64,000 nucleotides of DNA from Zelopaecilomyces penicillatus (taxonomy: Eukaryota; Ascomycota; Sordariomycetes; Hypocreales; Pseudodiploosporaceae): the NCBI GenBank assembly GCA_005765155.1, contig VCCP01000003.1, positions 3,472,001 through 3,536,000 of the forward strand, read 5' to 3'. The notes beneath the pieces were generated by a model, which had not been told where the DNA came from, searched no databases, and saw only the letters and a list, made by a program, of their open reading frames with translations. A program made the translations under genes and the position numbers. Position 1 is the first letter of the stretch. Each line of letters starts with the position of its first letter. Shown here in pieces: positions 12,328-24,945 of the stretch.

Positions 12328-14435
12328 ATGATATCCAGAATGTTTCTGCGAAGCGTTCCGGGCGCCGCCAGGACCAAGTTGGGGTCCTTGCCTGGCTACC
12401 GACATGCTGCACTTCGTCGCCGCGATGACGTCGTCGTCAGGTCAACATTATTGAGGCGCCATATCCAGTCCTCCGGGCCCTTTCAACCGATGCGACCGCC
12501 GTCACCCATTGAGCTGGGAGCTCCCAAGGCTGCCAAAGAATACAAACAGGGACGGAAATGGACACGCCGGCTTGCCATTGTGCTCGTCACGGGCGGTATC
12601 GTCTATGTTGCCGATCGCGAAATCTACTCATCTGGCCTTAGCCGCTCTCTTCGCACCTTTGGCACGTCGTTGCTCGTCGCACTCGACTACAAGATGAACT
12701 TCCGGCCGGAGCCGTGGATCGGCGACTCTGTGCCGGACCTGCACATGCGAAACGCTGAGCGCCTCTTCCACTTGTTGCGTGCAAACGGCGGTCTGTATCT
12801 CAAGATTGGCCAGGCCATTGCGATGCAGAGTGCTGTGCTACCGCCTGAGTTCCAGAAGATGTTTGGGCGCATGTTTGATGACGCACCCCAGGATGACTGG
12901 AAGGATGTCGAGGCAGTTATTCGGCAGGATTTTGGGAAAAGCGTCGAGGAGGTGTTTGGCGTTAGCTTCACAGGCAAGGAAGGCATGGGGTTAATGGAGA
13001 GGAAAGCTCGAGCAAGCGCCAGTGTCGCACAGGTTCATTGGGCTAGACTGCCAGACGGCAGAGAAGTGGCTATCAAAATTCAAAAGCGGGAGATTGCGAA
13101 GCAAATATCATGGGATCTGTGGACCTTCAAGTAAGTTCTTGTTCTTGTTCTTCTTCTTCCAAAATGGCAGCCTTTCTTCGACATCCCATTTCACGGGCGA
13201 TGCTGATACACAAACCACTTAGAACTGTGACATGGATTTACTCCAAGTGGTTCGATCTTCCTCTATACACATTGGTACCGTTCATATCTGAGCGACTGGC
13301 ACTTGAGACGGATTTTCTCAACGAGATGAAGAACTCCGAGACGATGCGCAAGCTGGTGGATTCAGAGAGCAGTCTGAGAGGGCGGGTCTACATTCCGACT
13401 GCTTATCCAGAGCTCTCCACTAAGAGAGTTCTCACGACGGAGTGGATTGAGGGTGTGAGGCTATGGGACAAGAAGGCAATAGCGTCTAGGTGGTATGGTG
13501 GTTATGGAAAAGGATCGCCAGGGGCTGGCAGTTCGTTGCCGCCTGTTGATTTAGATCTGGCTCGCCGCGAGCTCCGCACGAAACCGCACCAAGAGAAGAT
13601 CAAACCTGAACGGCAGGAGTGGAAGGGCAGGAGAGGCAGAGGTGGTCTTGGGTTGACCACAAAGGAGGTCATGACAACAATGGTGGATCTGTTTTCCGCC
13701 CAAATCTTCAAATGGGGTGTTGTCCACTGCGATCCCCATCCCGGCAACATCTTCATCCGACGGCTTCCCAATGGGCGAGCAGAGCTGGTGCTCATCGACC
13801 ACGGACTATATGTCTACATGTCACCGACTTTCCGCCATCAGTACGGCAAGTTCTGGAAGGCGCTCATGACGTTTGACAATAAGACAGTAGCACATGTGAC
13901 GGAGGAATGGGGCATTAAAGCGGCAGATCTATTTGCCAGCGCGACACTAATGCGGCCATATGAAGGCGGTGACTCCTCTACCAAAGTTGAGCTGATGAAG
14001 GAACTGGAGGGGTCGACACCGGCAGAACGGCACTACGCGATGCAGCAGAAGATGAAGCAGGGCATCCGTGACATTCTAGGAGATGAAGAGAAGTGGCCCA
14101 AGGAGCTCGTCTTCATCGGGCGCAACATGCGCATTGTGCAGGGCAACAACCAGTACCTGGGCTCGCCCGTTAATCGCATCAAGATCATGGGTGAGTGGGC
14201 AAGCCGCAGCTTGTTCCAGGACCCCAATCTGCCGTGGGCGCAGCGGTTAGGCAATGCCTGGCGACATATCATCTTCAAATCGGTGATGACGGCAACGGAC
14301 ATTGCCTTTTACTTTTTCAAGCTGCGGCAGTGGTTGGGGATAGGTGGGGGTATGGAAGACGAGATGGAGCAGCGGATGAAGCATGTGGCGCAGGATTTCG
14401 GAATCGAGCTTCAGCATGAGGTCTTTGACGGTTAA
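12328..14435 (+). CDS. ABC1/ADCK (UbiB) family atypical kinase, Mcp2/ADCK1-like, mitochondrial
   Basis: Two exons, 12328-13130 and 13223-14435, with a 92 bp intron (GTAAGT to TTAG), giving 671 residues. The N-terminus is Arg-rich with few acidic residues, like a mitochondrial presequence, followed by a membrane segment (LAIVLVTGGIVYVADREIY). Family motifs are present: the KxGQ motif in YLKIGQAIAMQ near residue 158, the Ala-rich loop ARASASVAQVH, the catalytic-loop HCDPHPGNIF near 435, and DHG in place of DFG (VLIDHGLY) near 457. The ALDYKMNF segment and the DHG form fit the Mcp2/ADCK1 branch better than Coq8. Yeast Mcp2 is an inner-membrane protein linked to lipid and coenzyme Q homeostasis; whether this one phosphorylates anything is unknown. 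Gly/Pro and Lys/Arg-rich inserts near residues 360-420 are fungal additions. Confidence 0.9.
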
Positions 14436-17400
14436 CGAAAGATGGTCTGGTGTTGGTGACACAACACAGACACACCCTCTGACATTACACATTACACATC
14501 CCACACACACTCTCACACACATTTGCAGCATTTCGGCAGCAGGCGTTGGCGCGTCCGGTTCAACCTAGATCTAGATTTGGGGAACTACTTACAGGTAGAG
14601 ATGGAATATTTGAAGCGCATCGTGGGCATCATCATGCGCACGTAGGAAGACTTTGTATAATGAAACTAGACACATGAATACCACTCAGATACCGACGTAC
14701 CCTTTTAGGCATTTTAAGTACACAGGTGTTGGTTGTATTGTTGATGTGCGTGGCACGTCGGGTTGTCCTTGAAAGACAAGACCTTGTCCAACAGTAACCT
14801 CGAGATTTTCTCCGGCCAGCACCCAGCAAAAAAGCGACGAATGGGAAGCCAAGCCGTTGAGTTGGTGTGGCCGCACGCCTCTGCGGGTTCCCAGCAGCGG
14901 GTGAGTGTTGCACCGCGTGTGGAGAACGCGTTTTGGATGTTGATATGGCTTTGTCCTCCATAACCAAAACGCAGAAGTACCTACCTACTACGTAGTATTA
15001 CGAGCAGGAGGTACGGAGTACAATTCGATTGCAAGGCACTCGTATTGAATAATTTGGATCCCTCCCGGGCGAAAAGGACTGCAGATCCAAAGACTCGGCG
15101 TTGTGCTTTGTCGCTGTTGATTCGACGAACAGACAACGCCTCACCAAGGCTGCGTTCGTCCCGAGTGCGCGGACGTCTGTCTTTTCCTGGCCCGGACCAG
15201 GTTTCGTTTCGAACGGGGTCTCCCACGCGGGAGCGGCGAGGCTAGAGTAGAAGGATGGCTGTCATGATTGGCCTTTGGAAAACAGTTGTAAAATCGAACG
15301 GAGCAGGGTCCCTGGGATCCGCAACAACAGGCCTGTGGAAATTGCGGGATGTTGGACGAAGAGAGCGGATTGCAATCAAAGGGGGGGGAGGTGACAAGGG
15401 TGTTTCCGGAGGGACCGTACCCTTACCGTACTTGAGGTACCATGCTTGCCATGGTAATAGGTACTAGGTACTAGTAGTAGGCCGGCGGTACCTTGCGACT
15501 TCATGATTGTAGTATGAGGTACGAGAAATTCGAGCAAAATGAACCGAAACTCCTCTCGATAGGCTATTATTATGTGCTGGAGTTTTCTCGTGACAGCTTA
15601 CCAGAAACATGGCACGGTCGTATCCGAAGTCGCCCCTCTGTACGCCCTGCCATAATATGTCCCGTGTCGCTGCGATATTGTGTCCATGTCTCATCGGAAT
15701 GGCATTTTTGGTTTCTTCAGCATGACGAAAAGGAAAGAAGAGAAAAGAAAAAAACCACACAAAAAATGCCCAAAATAGGGTGACTAGATCTCAGACCCTT
15801 GCCGAGACAGCAGCAGACAGAAATACGGTGTAGAAATGTATGCATTCGTGCTACGTCAGCACAGTATCACCTCGTCAATGTTCCCTGCGAGAGTGAACCC
15901 ATCCGAACAGCATTAGTACCTCGCAGCAAGGTAGGTGGGAAAAGCAGGTAAAGAGAGCAGAACAAGACAGAGTAGGGATGGGAAAATGCGAATCCTATGT
16001 AAATGAAGCATTCTGTCTGTCAATCAATCACAAACTACTAGGTAGGCCTGCAGGCATGGGCTTGGCGCGGTGGTTGTGGACACGAGCGATAGGCAGGGGG
16101 TGGTTGAAGAGTGAAGAGTGAAGTGTGAAAGGAGCGGGAAAAGTGAAGGTTGAGGTGGAAGTCCAGTTGGGTGTGGCTGCATGCGGGTTGCACACGTTGC
16201 CTTGTTCAACACAGCTCGCTTTCCCCTTTAGCAAGCTTCGTCCTGTCTGTCAATTCCGATTCATCCATGCCTACCTACCTAGGTACTCATGGACCAGGCT
16301 AGAGAACAGATAGACAGGCAGAGACAGAGAGGCCCAATTCATGCTCATGCGGGCCACTCCTATTATGCGCAAGATGTAGGTACAGTACGTTGCTACGTGG
16401 CGCAGGCCAATGCCAATGCTGCCTGAGCGTGTCTTCACACCATCACCTTACCCGTCGGCTTCTTTCTCAAAAAAGTATTCTCCTCAGTGTCGTGTTTCCC
16501 CTGAATTGGCCATATCACAGTAGTCCAGAGTATGGGCATGTTGAACAATGACGAGGCAATAGCCCCCTGGCCCCCACTGGCAGTAGAGGAGGGGTTACAA
16601 AAGGAGCATGTGACGTTCTGATTGGCTACCAGCTTGCATGCAAGCACTGTAGGCACTGTAACTATAGCTGTTGGTACCTGAAGCCATGGGGGGGGGGGTG
16701 TGCGGTATCCATTGTTCATTCCGCGTCTCCTTGTTTCCGCGCCGTGGTCCCTTATTCGCGTTTCCCTACTCATTCATCTCTCGCCCTCCATCTAGCGTGG
16801 TCGCGGGCTTGCATGAATGAGCAATTGGGCCGTTTCTCCAATGCATGGCATTGCCAATTAAGATGGGATAGATTTTCTGCATGCATTCTCTGCGCAGAGC
16901 TGGGACGAGCTTGGAGCCGAGCAGGTACCAGACCAGACGCATGGTGGGTCACGCACCTGGGTGGGCAAGGTACTGACAGGCTAGGCCCTAGCACGCTGCA
17001 CTCCATAGCACTAGATGGCACGATGGGTGCAGATGGGTACCGCTACAGGTAGCTCGCGCCACTAACCTAGGAGGTTAGAGGTACCTTACTTACAGAGGTG
17101 AAGAGGCAAAGAACCTATTGAAGGCAAAAGGGTCAACGCGCAAATCCACCACGCACGCTCGGTGCGCGTTCTTTGATCGGCTGGTTCATCACTCTTCCGG
17201 TCGCATCGCATCGCTCTTCATCAACCTGCGTGTTCCTCTTTTCCCCTTTCCTCCCCAGCTCTTCGTCGTCGAATGCTCAAAGTCGTCGCCATTGCTGTCG
17301 TTGCCCGCCATCTCTCTCGATTCCCGCTGAGCGCTGAAACCTGCAACACCCGGCCCCCCGTCCTGGTGTCACTGCAGCGCTCTCTAGGCGGTTAGTCCAG

Positions 17401-18808
17401 AAGGCAGCCACTAATACTTCCACTACCAATCAACTGATCAGTGCCATCCCATACCCAGCACCTGCTGCAGCGCCGAGCAGGATAACGCCGCCTCAACCGT
17501 TCCAACCGTCTCAACCGTCGTGCATTTTCGCCATCCCTTTTACCTCTTCGCCAGCTGCCACTCTTTTCTCCCGCCTCCCTATCTTCCATTTCCCATCTTC
17601 CATCTCCCATCTCCACTGCGCGCCGGAGCCGGGAAGACGATTTCCACCTTGTCTATCAATCGACCCTGCCCGCGTGCGACGGCAGGCACCAGAACAGCGG
17701 CGGACAATCAACGACTTGCAGGTAAGTGACCAACCGCCTGAGACCAATGTGAGGGTCGACCTCTCAGAGGAAGCTCCAACTGCCGAAGGGGTCCAGCTGG
17801 CCTCCTCCCCACCCCAGTGGGTGCTTTTTCCTTGGCCTGTTTTTTCTTTTTCTGTGCCCCCTTCTTTTCCGAGCCTGAGTCTTACTGCCCACTATTTCGT
17901 CGTTGGCGCCGGTTTTCCTCTGCAGCCCACGCGGGCCAGCGCGCCTAGCTCTGCGCAGGTGCCAGCTTAGTTCGTCTTCACGGAGCAGCGAGCTTGACGA
18001 ACGAATCCACAGCCTGACTCTGCTGGCCCAGCGGAGGTCAGACACCTTGGGCTTGGGCTTGAGACGGAGGGTGGTATCAATTGGCGTCGCAAGGGCAGCG
18101 GGTGCTGCAGGCTGGACGAGATGGCCAGTTCGCCTCCCATAATTGTGACTGGGGTGGTCCATGCGAGGTTCTGACACCCGGAGAATGCATGCTAATGGCT
18201 CGTCATATATACAGGATAGCCTCATCAATCTCGTCCAAGCGCCGTTCCATCTAGGTTATTTCCTGCCATCGCATTTACCACCAGGAGTCGGCGCCGCCAA
18301 AAATCCCCGCCTCCCCGCCCCCATTTGCTTCGTGCATCGCGTCGACAGTCCACTTCCGGTGCAGTCTCCAGGCTTTTCACCACTGCCCGTTTTCAATCCG
18401 ACAAGCTCGCGTTCAACTGCGCTGGGCTTTGCTGTTCTGCTACTGATCCAACCATACATTACAAAGTACGAATACGGAGTACAACCTATTACCGTCCACG
18501 GCTTGTGCAGAGGGCTCTCGTTCTTTTACATTTTGATACGAAAACAGACACATTTCTACTTTTAGCTACGCTTTGCCCCTACGCGCAGCGTCCTTGAACT
18601 GAAAAGATCTCTTCCACGTTTTTCCTCAGCTGGCGACTTCTCGACACGCGCAACGCCAATTACTTGCGCCGTGTCTCTTGATTTGTGGCTGACGACTGGC
18701 GCACCGCACCATCGTCATATTTACACACTCACACGCGCCAACTGCGTTGTTGTATCACAATTGCCTGGATCAACCCAGTCGCAATTGACTCCTTCATCCC
18801 AAAAAAGA
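14436..18808. other. Very long intergenic region and probable leader of the septin gene (4.4 kb)
   Basis: No supported coding gene. It includes a CA-rich stretch (14484-14522), a G run of about 11 at 16688, several TACCTA/TAGGTA-rich patches (15455-15490, 16268-16285), and pyrimidine-rich DNA at 17200-17700 typical of fungal core promoters. The last kilobase probably belongs to the 5' leader of the septin gene. Confidence 0.5.
17722..18214 (+). other. Candidate 5'-UTR intron upstream of the septin gene
   Basis: A strong donor CAG|GTAAGT at 17722 follows a pyrimidine-rich, promoter-like stretch. A CTAAT branch-like site and a TATATACAG acceptor lie at 18191-18214. No coding frame is affected, so this would be a 493 bp leader intron of the gene starting at 18809. 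Inferred from consensus only. Confidence 0.3.
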
Positions 18809-20497
18809 ATGAGCGCTCCCCCCCGACGTTCTAGCCTCGGGATGTTGCTCAAGCGCACCAAGAGCGGCGACCTGGGCAAAAGCGGCAGAAAGGCTCTGGC
18901 TCTTAAGGAGGCCGAGCTGGAACGCCAGCGCCAGGTCTCTGCCTCTCGCATCCCTCCCAAGCTCCCCGAGTTCGCCAACAACACCGAGCATCTCTCAAAA
19001 TCGTTTGCGCCGGAACTGCAGTCCAACTCCCCTCATTTTACGCAGCCCAACTATGATTATTCTGGTCGCCCGTCCATGGAGCCCGCTTACTCCAAAGTTC
19101 CCGTGCCACCCATCCCTAATGGTGGCTACGACCCCTACGCAAGAACAGAGAGTATGACGCATCGCGGTCGATATAGCTATGCCAGCAGCGCTATCAGCAC
19201 TCTCAACAACCCCAGGAGGGTTCGGAGAAGAAAGGACCCTACACCCTTCAAGTAAGTTAAAATACTGGAAGCTTTTGGATTACTCCTTCCATTTCTATTG
19301 CCTAGTCTTGTTCGTGCGCTGGCCGCTTTCTCAGGACACATTTGACCGTTGTCTTTTTCTTTTCTGGTACAAACTGGCTTGGATTTTGGACTGACCAATC
19401 TCACCTACAGCATCCTCGTTGTCGGAACTCGCGGTTCAGGAAAGACATCTTTCCTCGAGTTTCTCAAGTCAGCATTGACCCCCCCTTCGAAAAAGCATTC
19501 CAAACAAGCCGAGGAGGATTCCTTCAAGATACCTGCACCAATCTCAGGCAATTTCATCCCCCACTATCTCGAAACAGAAATTGAAGGAGAGCGTATCGGA
19601 TTGACACTATGGGATTCTGACGGTTTTGAGAAGAATGTCGTTGATCTTCAATTGAGAGAAATGTCAGCCTTCCTGGAAAGCAAGTTTGAAGAGACCTTTG
19701 CCGAAGAAATGAAAGTGGTGCGTTCTCCTGGTGTGCAGGATACCCACATTCATGCAGTCTTTCTGGTGTTGGATCCGGCTCGTTTGGATCGTAATATGGC
19801 TACCGCAAGACGCATGGCTGCCAACGGTTACTACAATGGAAATGGCGGACTATCTGCACATGGCCTTGGTAGCCTGGATGAAGACCTCGATTTACAAGTC
19901 CTACGAACCCTTCATCAGAAGACTACCGTCATCCCTGTCATTGGCAAGGCAGACACGGTTACGACAAAACATATGAGCATCCTGAAGAAGACAGTCTGGG
20001 ACAGCATTAAAGGTGCCAATTTGGATCCTTTGGAGGCTCTGGGCCTTGATGACGATAGCAACAGTCTTTCGGATCGAATTGATGAAGATGTGGAGGGCGA
20101 AGAAGGGCAGACAGATGAAATCAGTGATCGGGAAAGCGATGAAGTGGTTATTCACTCGCCCAGAATGGCACCCACCACTACACCGACCCATAAGAGGCTT
20201 TCGAGCCACTCTATTCGCAAACACAAGGCACAAGAAGAAATCAAGGAGGAAGAGACGCCCTTTCTCCCCTTGTCTATCATTAGCCCTGATCTGTACGAGC
20301 CAGAAATTATTGGGCGAAAGTTTCCATGGGGTTTTTCAGACCCGTACAACGCGGAGCATTGCGACTTTCAGCGCTTGAAGGAGGCCGTCTTTACCGAATG
20401 GCGAGCCGAATTACGTGAGGCAAGCCGGGAGCAGTGGTATGAGGGCTGGAGGACGAACAGGTTGAAGCAGAGAGATCTTCCCCACCGCCGCCGATAG
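18809..20497 (+). CDS. Septin-family GTPase, AspE-like
   Basis: Two exons, 18809-19251 and 19411-20497, with a 159 bp intron (GTAAGT, CTGAC, ACAG), giving 509 residues. The start MSAPPRRSSLGMLLKRTKSG begins a basic Ser-rich N-terminal extension of about 145 residues, which fits AspE-type septins better than the upstream ATG at 18671. The intron falls just before the P-loop: NILVVGTRGSGKTS (G1) near residues 148-161. LTLWDSDGFEKN supplies the G3 DxxG box and IGKADTVT the G4 box. Between G4 and the conserved end (LYEPEIIGRKFPWGFSDP) is an acidic, Ser-rich insert of roughly 70 residues. There is no C-terminal coiled coil, which also fits the AspE group. Septins polymerise at septa and hyphal cortex; AspE in Aspergillus acts at the cortex with the core septins. 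The family call is firm, the subgroup moderate. Confidence 0.85.
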
Positions 20498-21969
20498 GTG
20501 GGTGCGGGGAGACGGAGGCTCCAGACCAATAGCGAGTGGCGGCATTGCCCGTTGGCCATCTCTCTCGTGTTTTTTTTTCTTCTTTTTTTCTCTTTTTCCT
20601 TCACGGGTTAAATGCATCGGTTCTTACGTGTCAGATGATGCTGCGTCAAACGTAAGCGTGGCGCCAGTCACCTTGCCTTTGCCGACAATTTTGTTTTTCA
20701 TTTTCGGTCCAACCCTTCTTTTTTGGTCTCGCCTCTCTTCAGCATACCCATCATTGTTGGATTTACTTTTTTGTTTGTTACCTACCTTTTTGAGCCGACA
20801 GTTAGTTTCGTTAGTGGCGCAACGATGCTCTCATGGCGTTTGGCTAATGCCATATATCTTTTCTCTGTATCGGATACTCGGGGCTTTTGGCGACTCCAAG
20901 AATTGACATGTTCAGTTCTTGGGACGCCAGCACCTGTTCCACACCTCTCTACACTTTCGTTGCCCTCTTTTCTCTCCTCCTCTTCCTATTCTATACCCTT
21001 GTTGAAACCAAAATCTCAGACAGTCTGCGGGAAAATGCCCTTGTCAGCCCGCTCGTAACAAAAACTATTTTGACTCTTTTCGCTTGTGGGGGCTCGTTTA
21101 TTTTTACTTCTCTTTCCACAGTTGAGCCTCGTTACTTGTCTACAAAAGAAACGTGTTGGCTTCTGGACCAACTGGAACGGCCAACAAAGAAAAAAAGAAA
21201 GAAAGAAAGAAAGAAAGGGAACTCTACCCTTGATGGGGGGGATGTCTTGGATCTGCAGCTGGGGACGCAGTATCCCACGAGGAAAATCTTTCACGTGCTG
21301 TTTGCACCACTGCTTCCTTTTTCTCTTTTTTTCTTCTTTTGGCTTCTCTCTCTCTCTCTCTGTCGCACTGTCGCTTTGGCTTTGCGAGGAAGATGACACA
21401 AATATGCCCCGATATGTCAAACGTGTATGAAACAAGAAAACCTGGCGGGTTACATGTAAAGTAGTATTCGGGGAGGATTCTTCATCTTCATTTAGGTCTA
21501 ATCTTGAACCAAACCTTTTTCTCTCACTACTAACTCACTCATCTGTTGTTATTGATTCATTTCTGTATTTGATATAATTGATGAACTCTTGATGACAGCA
21601 TGGTCACAATACAGCGAAGAAGCTAGATACAATTGCTTGCCTATTCTATAGGTGCTTTAAAACCGTTCTCTTTCCTCCCATAACACAAGTCACCGCCCCA
21701 ACGCATATCATAAAATCCGATCAAAGCAAAAAGCCACCCTGGTACACCCATCAATCCTCAGCAATTGAGTCCCAACATTTGCAAACGTAAACGTAGTAAA
21801 GTCAAACAAATCCGTAATAGAAACGATCAACAGTCATTACCTGATGTAAACCCTTCATCTGGCTGAGGTGAAACAAAAGATCTCAATCTAAGGAAATCTC
21901 TTGATCATCTGAGAAGATGTCTTGATGGTTTGATGAAGAGGCAGGATCTTGAACACCCGAGGAGATTTC
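20498..21969. other. Intergenic region between convergent genes (1.5 kb)
   Basis: Lies between the 3' ends of the septin and the Myb-like gene. T-rich tracts at 20570-20600 and 20690-20770 suggest a long 3' UTR. The 169-codon plus frame at 20887 is hydrophobic by T-richness only and matches no family. Confidence 0.5.
21186..21219. repeat. GAAA tetranucleotide microsatellite
   Basis: Short tandem run of AAAG/GAAA units (about 34 bases, purine only). Confidence 0.8.
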
Positions 21970-24197
21970 CTAATCCTCTCTCTCGTCTCGTTGCTGCTCG
22001 TCATTTTCATCCGAACAATACGGGAGGTCCGTGTTAATAGGCCGGCCATTCTCATCCAGGTCCATCTCTTTGCGGAACGGATTCTTCCCAAGACTACTCA
22101 AACGCTCAATCTCCTTTTTACCAAGGGCGATGAGATCGAAGCAAGGAGGCAATGGATGATCGGTGATGAGAAAGTCGACCTTCATGTTACGCGCCTTGTC
22201 CCGGTACGCCTGCTGGTTGCGGGGGTGCTGGAACTCAGCGCTGTGCTCCTTCTCAATCATGGCCCAGGCGGCGCGACGCTTCTCGATGAGGTTGACAAGC
22301 ACAGCGGCGTCGCGGTCGTTCCAGGCTTGTCGCTGTTTGACGGTGGCGGGTGCCTTCTGATGGCGGGCGTTTTGCATGACAATGGCCTTTTCTTGCGCAA
22401 TAGCAGAGAGGGTGGCGTGCGTGGACGTGGGCGGTGTTGAGTTTTGCGACTGCTGGTCCTGGAATGGGTCGAATGAGGATCCGACATGGTTGGGTAAAGG
22501 CGGAGGCGGCATGTGAGCCGATGATGGACTTGCGAATGGATCGGGGCTTTGGGGAACGACACGCTGGCGCTTCACAGGGGGAAAAGCCGCCTCCATCGCA
22601 GCTCGCTTGTTACTATTGAGCGGACGGGTGTCGGTTTCAAATTCATCATCATCATCCTCTTCTTCGTTGATGGATTGCCGCGCGCTCCGAGGGGTGGTTC
22701 GTTGCTGATTTGATGGAGGAGCAGCATGGCGACTTCGGGTGAGTTGCATGAGAGACTCTTCGTTTACGAATAAAGACCTACTCTCACTGTTAGCCGGGGA
22801 ATCCGTGCCCTTTATCTCATAAGCGAGGCCGTTTTGTTTTCCTTCTAGGAGGAGATAGAATAGAAAGGGAAAGGGTTTCTTTACCTAGCCCGAACTTCGG
22901 TTGTAGCATGCCTGATATTGTGTTGGCTCCCCTCCATGGATTCAATCACACTTTCCGCGAGGTCCTCCTCAGCATCGAGGAAGAGTTCAGGCTCCAGACG
23001 GAAAAATCGCCACTGCTCCCTAATCTGATCTAGCCGCGGTGCAACCGCAGAATGCATATTCAGCAGCCACTCCCTGAGGTTATCGAGGACATCGCTAAGG
23101 GGGAATTTCGCCCTCAACTGTGCAACGCCAAATGTAGATCTGTCGTGGTGGATTGCCAGAAGTGCTTCTTTGATCCGGTCCGCGCATTGCTCGTCTTGTA
23201 AATCATTAGACTGGCCTCCCAGATTCTTGAATGGTCCATGAGAGAAAAGCTTAGCATAGTCCTTCTTCTTCCTGTCTGTAGTTGGTGTGCAGAAGACGGA
23301 AGCGATAACATCGCGAGGATCCGCATTGGTTTTTGTTGCAGCCAGCGTCTCCACTAAGCGAACGGTGCGGATGCCAAGCGCAAGGTCAGAATAGCCGTTA
23401 TTATAGTTGTTGCTATCAGGATGGATTAGCAGCTGTGGAAATGCTGCATCGAGTTGCTCCAAGAACGGGAGCGGGTCAATATCAGCGCCAGATCGAAGGC
23501 TCTCAACAGCATCAATGGTGGTGACAAGATTTGCGAATGCAAGTATCGTTTTGCCGGCTTTGGCGAACTCTGCGGACTTATCCAGCTTGTCCAGCCAAGC
23601 CCAATCAACATATGGAGCGGGGGCCTTGGGAGATTCGAAAATGTCGCGATTCAAAATGAATGCACTCCTTTTCTTTTGCAGAATAGCAAGGAATATGCGA
23701 CTGTTCGGATCTATGTGTTGCAGGCGTTTGATGAGGTCATTAGCCGTCTTGTAAAGATCCAGAAGGCTGTGACTCATAATTTGTCGCTCTGTATCTTCAG
23801 CATCCTCGTCTGAATTGTCGTCTTCCTGCATGTTGGCAACTGGTGCAGAAGACTCATTCTCAGCTATCTCATCCTCATCCTCATCCTCATCATCGCTAGC
23901 CTCTTCCGCCTTGGGCGGGTTAGTCGCGATGCTGACAACACTTGCTGCAGAGCTAGAAACCCGAGCACCACGACGGGGAATTGGATTTGACGCAATCGAG
24001 CCCCTTGAATGCTCAGAGGAAGCTTTGGGAAGCTGAACTTTGGATTGCTTAACCTCGGGCTGGGTCGAAACTCGAGGCGCTGGTGGTGTGTCTGAGGCTG
24101 ATATTTGACGAGTGCTGCGCGTTGCTCTCCGGACTGGAGCTGCCGCCACGGCAGGCGGCGCACGATCAGCACGCCTCCCCCTAGTGCGGGATTCCAT
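21970..24197 (-). CDS. Myb-like (telobox-type) DNA-binding protein, candidate telomere-repeat factor
   Basis: Two exons, 24197-22885 and 22786-21970, with a 98 bp intron (GTAAAG to AACAG); the joined frame encodes 709 residues. The first 200 residues are basic then acidic and disordered (an EEASDDEDEDEDE run). A helical middle (about 205-430, starting HSLLDLYKTANDLIKRL) could be a TRFH-like dimerisation domain. The C-terminus has a single Myb-type helix set near 593-665: WNDRDAAVLVNLIEKRRAAW, then NQQAYRDKARNMKVDFL. The YRDKARNMK segment resembles the telobox recognition helix (consensus VDLKDKWRN), the arrangement seen in TRF/Taz1-type proteins. The start is uncertain: the ATG at 24356 would add 53 residues. 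The Myb-like call is reasonable; telomere binding is inference. Confidence 0.72.
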
Positions 24198-24945
24198 GTC
24201 GCAACAATATCTTCCTTTCTTATAGTTACTGTGATGGCGACGACTCCAAAGTCGTATATTTGAGCCGAGACGCTGGCGCACAGCGTTGAGCGCGAATGTT
24301 GTTTTTGTCAAGGCTCCTGTGGTTAAGTTCGAGACCCTAACCCTACGTTCTGCCATAAGCAGGGCCCGTGCGCTGCACTAGACTGGTTCCGGACAGTGAT
24401 GCCTGAGGCTCTCAAACCTCCACACATTCATTCACTTGACTTGACTCTGACTGACTGCTTCTAGAGCCATGGCTATTTCTGCTCGCGAACTTCTGCAACA
24501 AGCACACGGACCTCAACGGATGCTTGCATAAACCCCCCCAGGGTCAATTCGGCACCAATGCGGCCAATATTGGAAATGTTACCTTTTTGTCCAACATGGT
24601 AAGTCGAAGACCTGTGGCGGTCTCAGAACTACTCATCTTGCGAGCGACTAAAAATCAGCAACTGAGGTGATTGTCGAGCACATGCCGCCGAGGAACTCAA
24701 AAAGAAGGAAAGAAAGAAAACCACCTAGAACGGCATGGGAGGTGCGTGGGGGAACAAAGGATGTCAGGAATTTGTTATCATGCTTTAATTGCCTTGACAA
24801 ACGGCCCCTGGTTTACTAATAATGACAGTTGATAACAGTTCTGTAAATCTAGCCGCTCTGGGCCAGCTTTTGTCAATGCAATGCAGGCTGACAACAAACA
24901 AAGCCAGGGCTCTCTGTTGTTGGCACGATTGCAGTCGCATTCAAA
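24198..24945. other. Intergenic region
   Basis: 5' flank of the Myb-like gene and 3' flank of the DUF7704 gene, both on the minus strand. If translation of the Myb-like gene starts at 24356, its first 159 bases fall here. Otherwise only short purine-rich runs are seen (around 24700-24720). Confidence 0.5.

Noticed and set aside
20887..21396. 169-codon frame with hydrophobic start
   Set aside because: T-rich 3' UTR-like DNA next to a microsatellite; no family motif, low-complexity Lys/Arg run.
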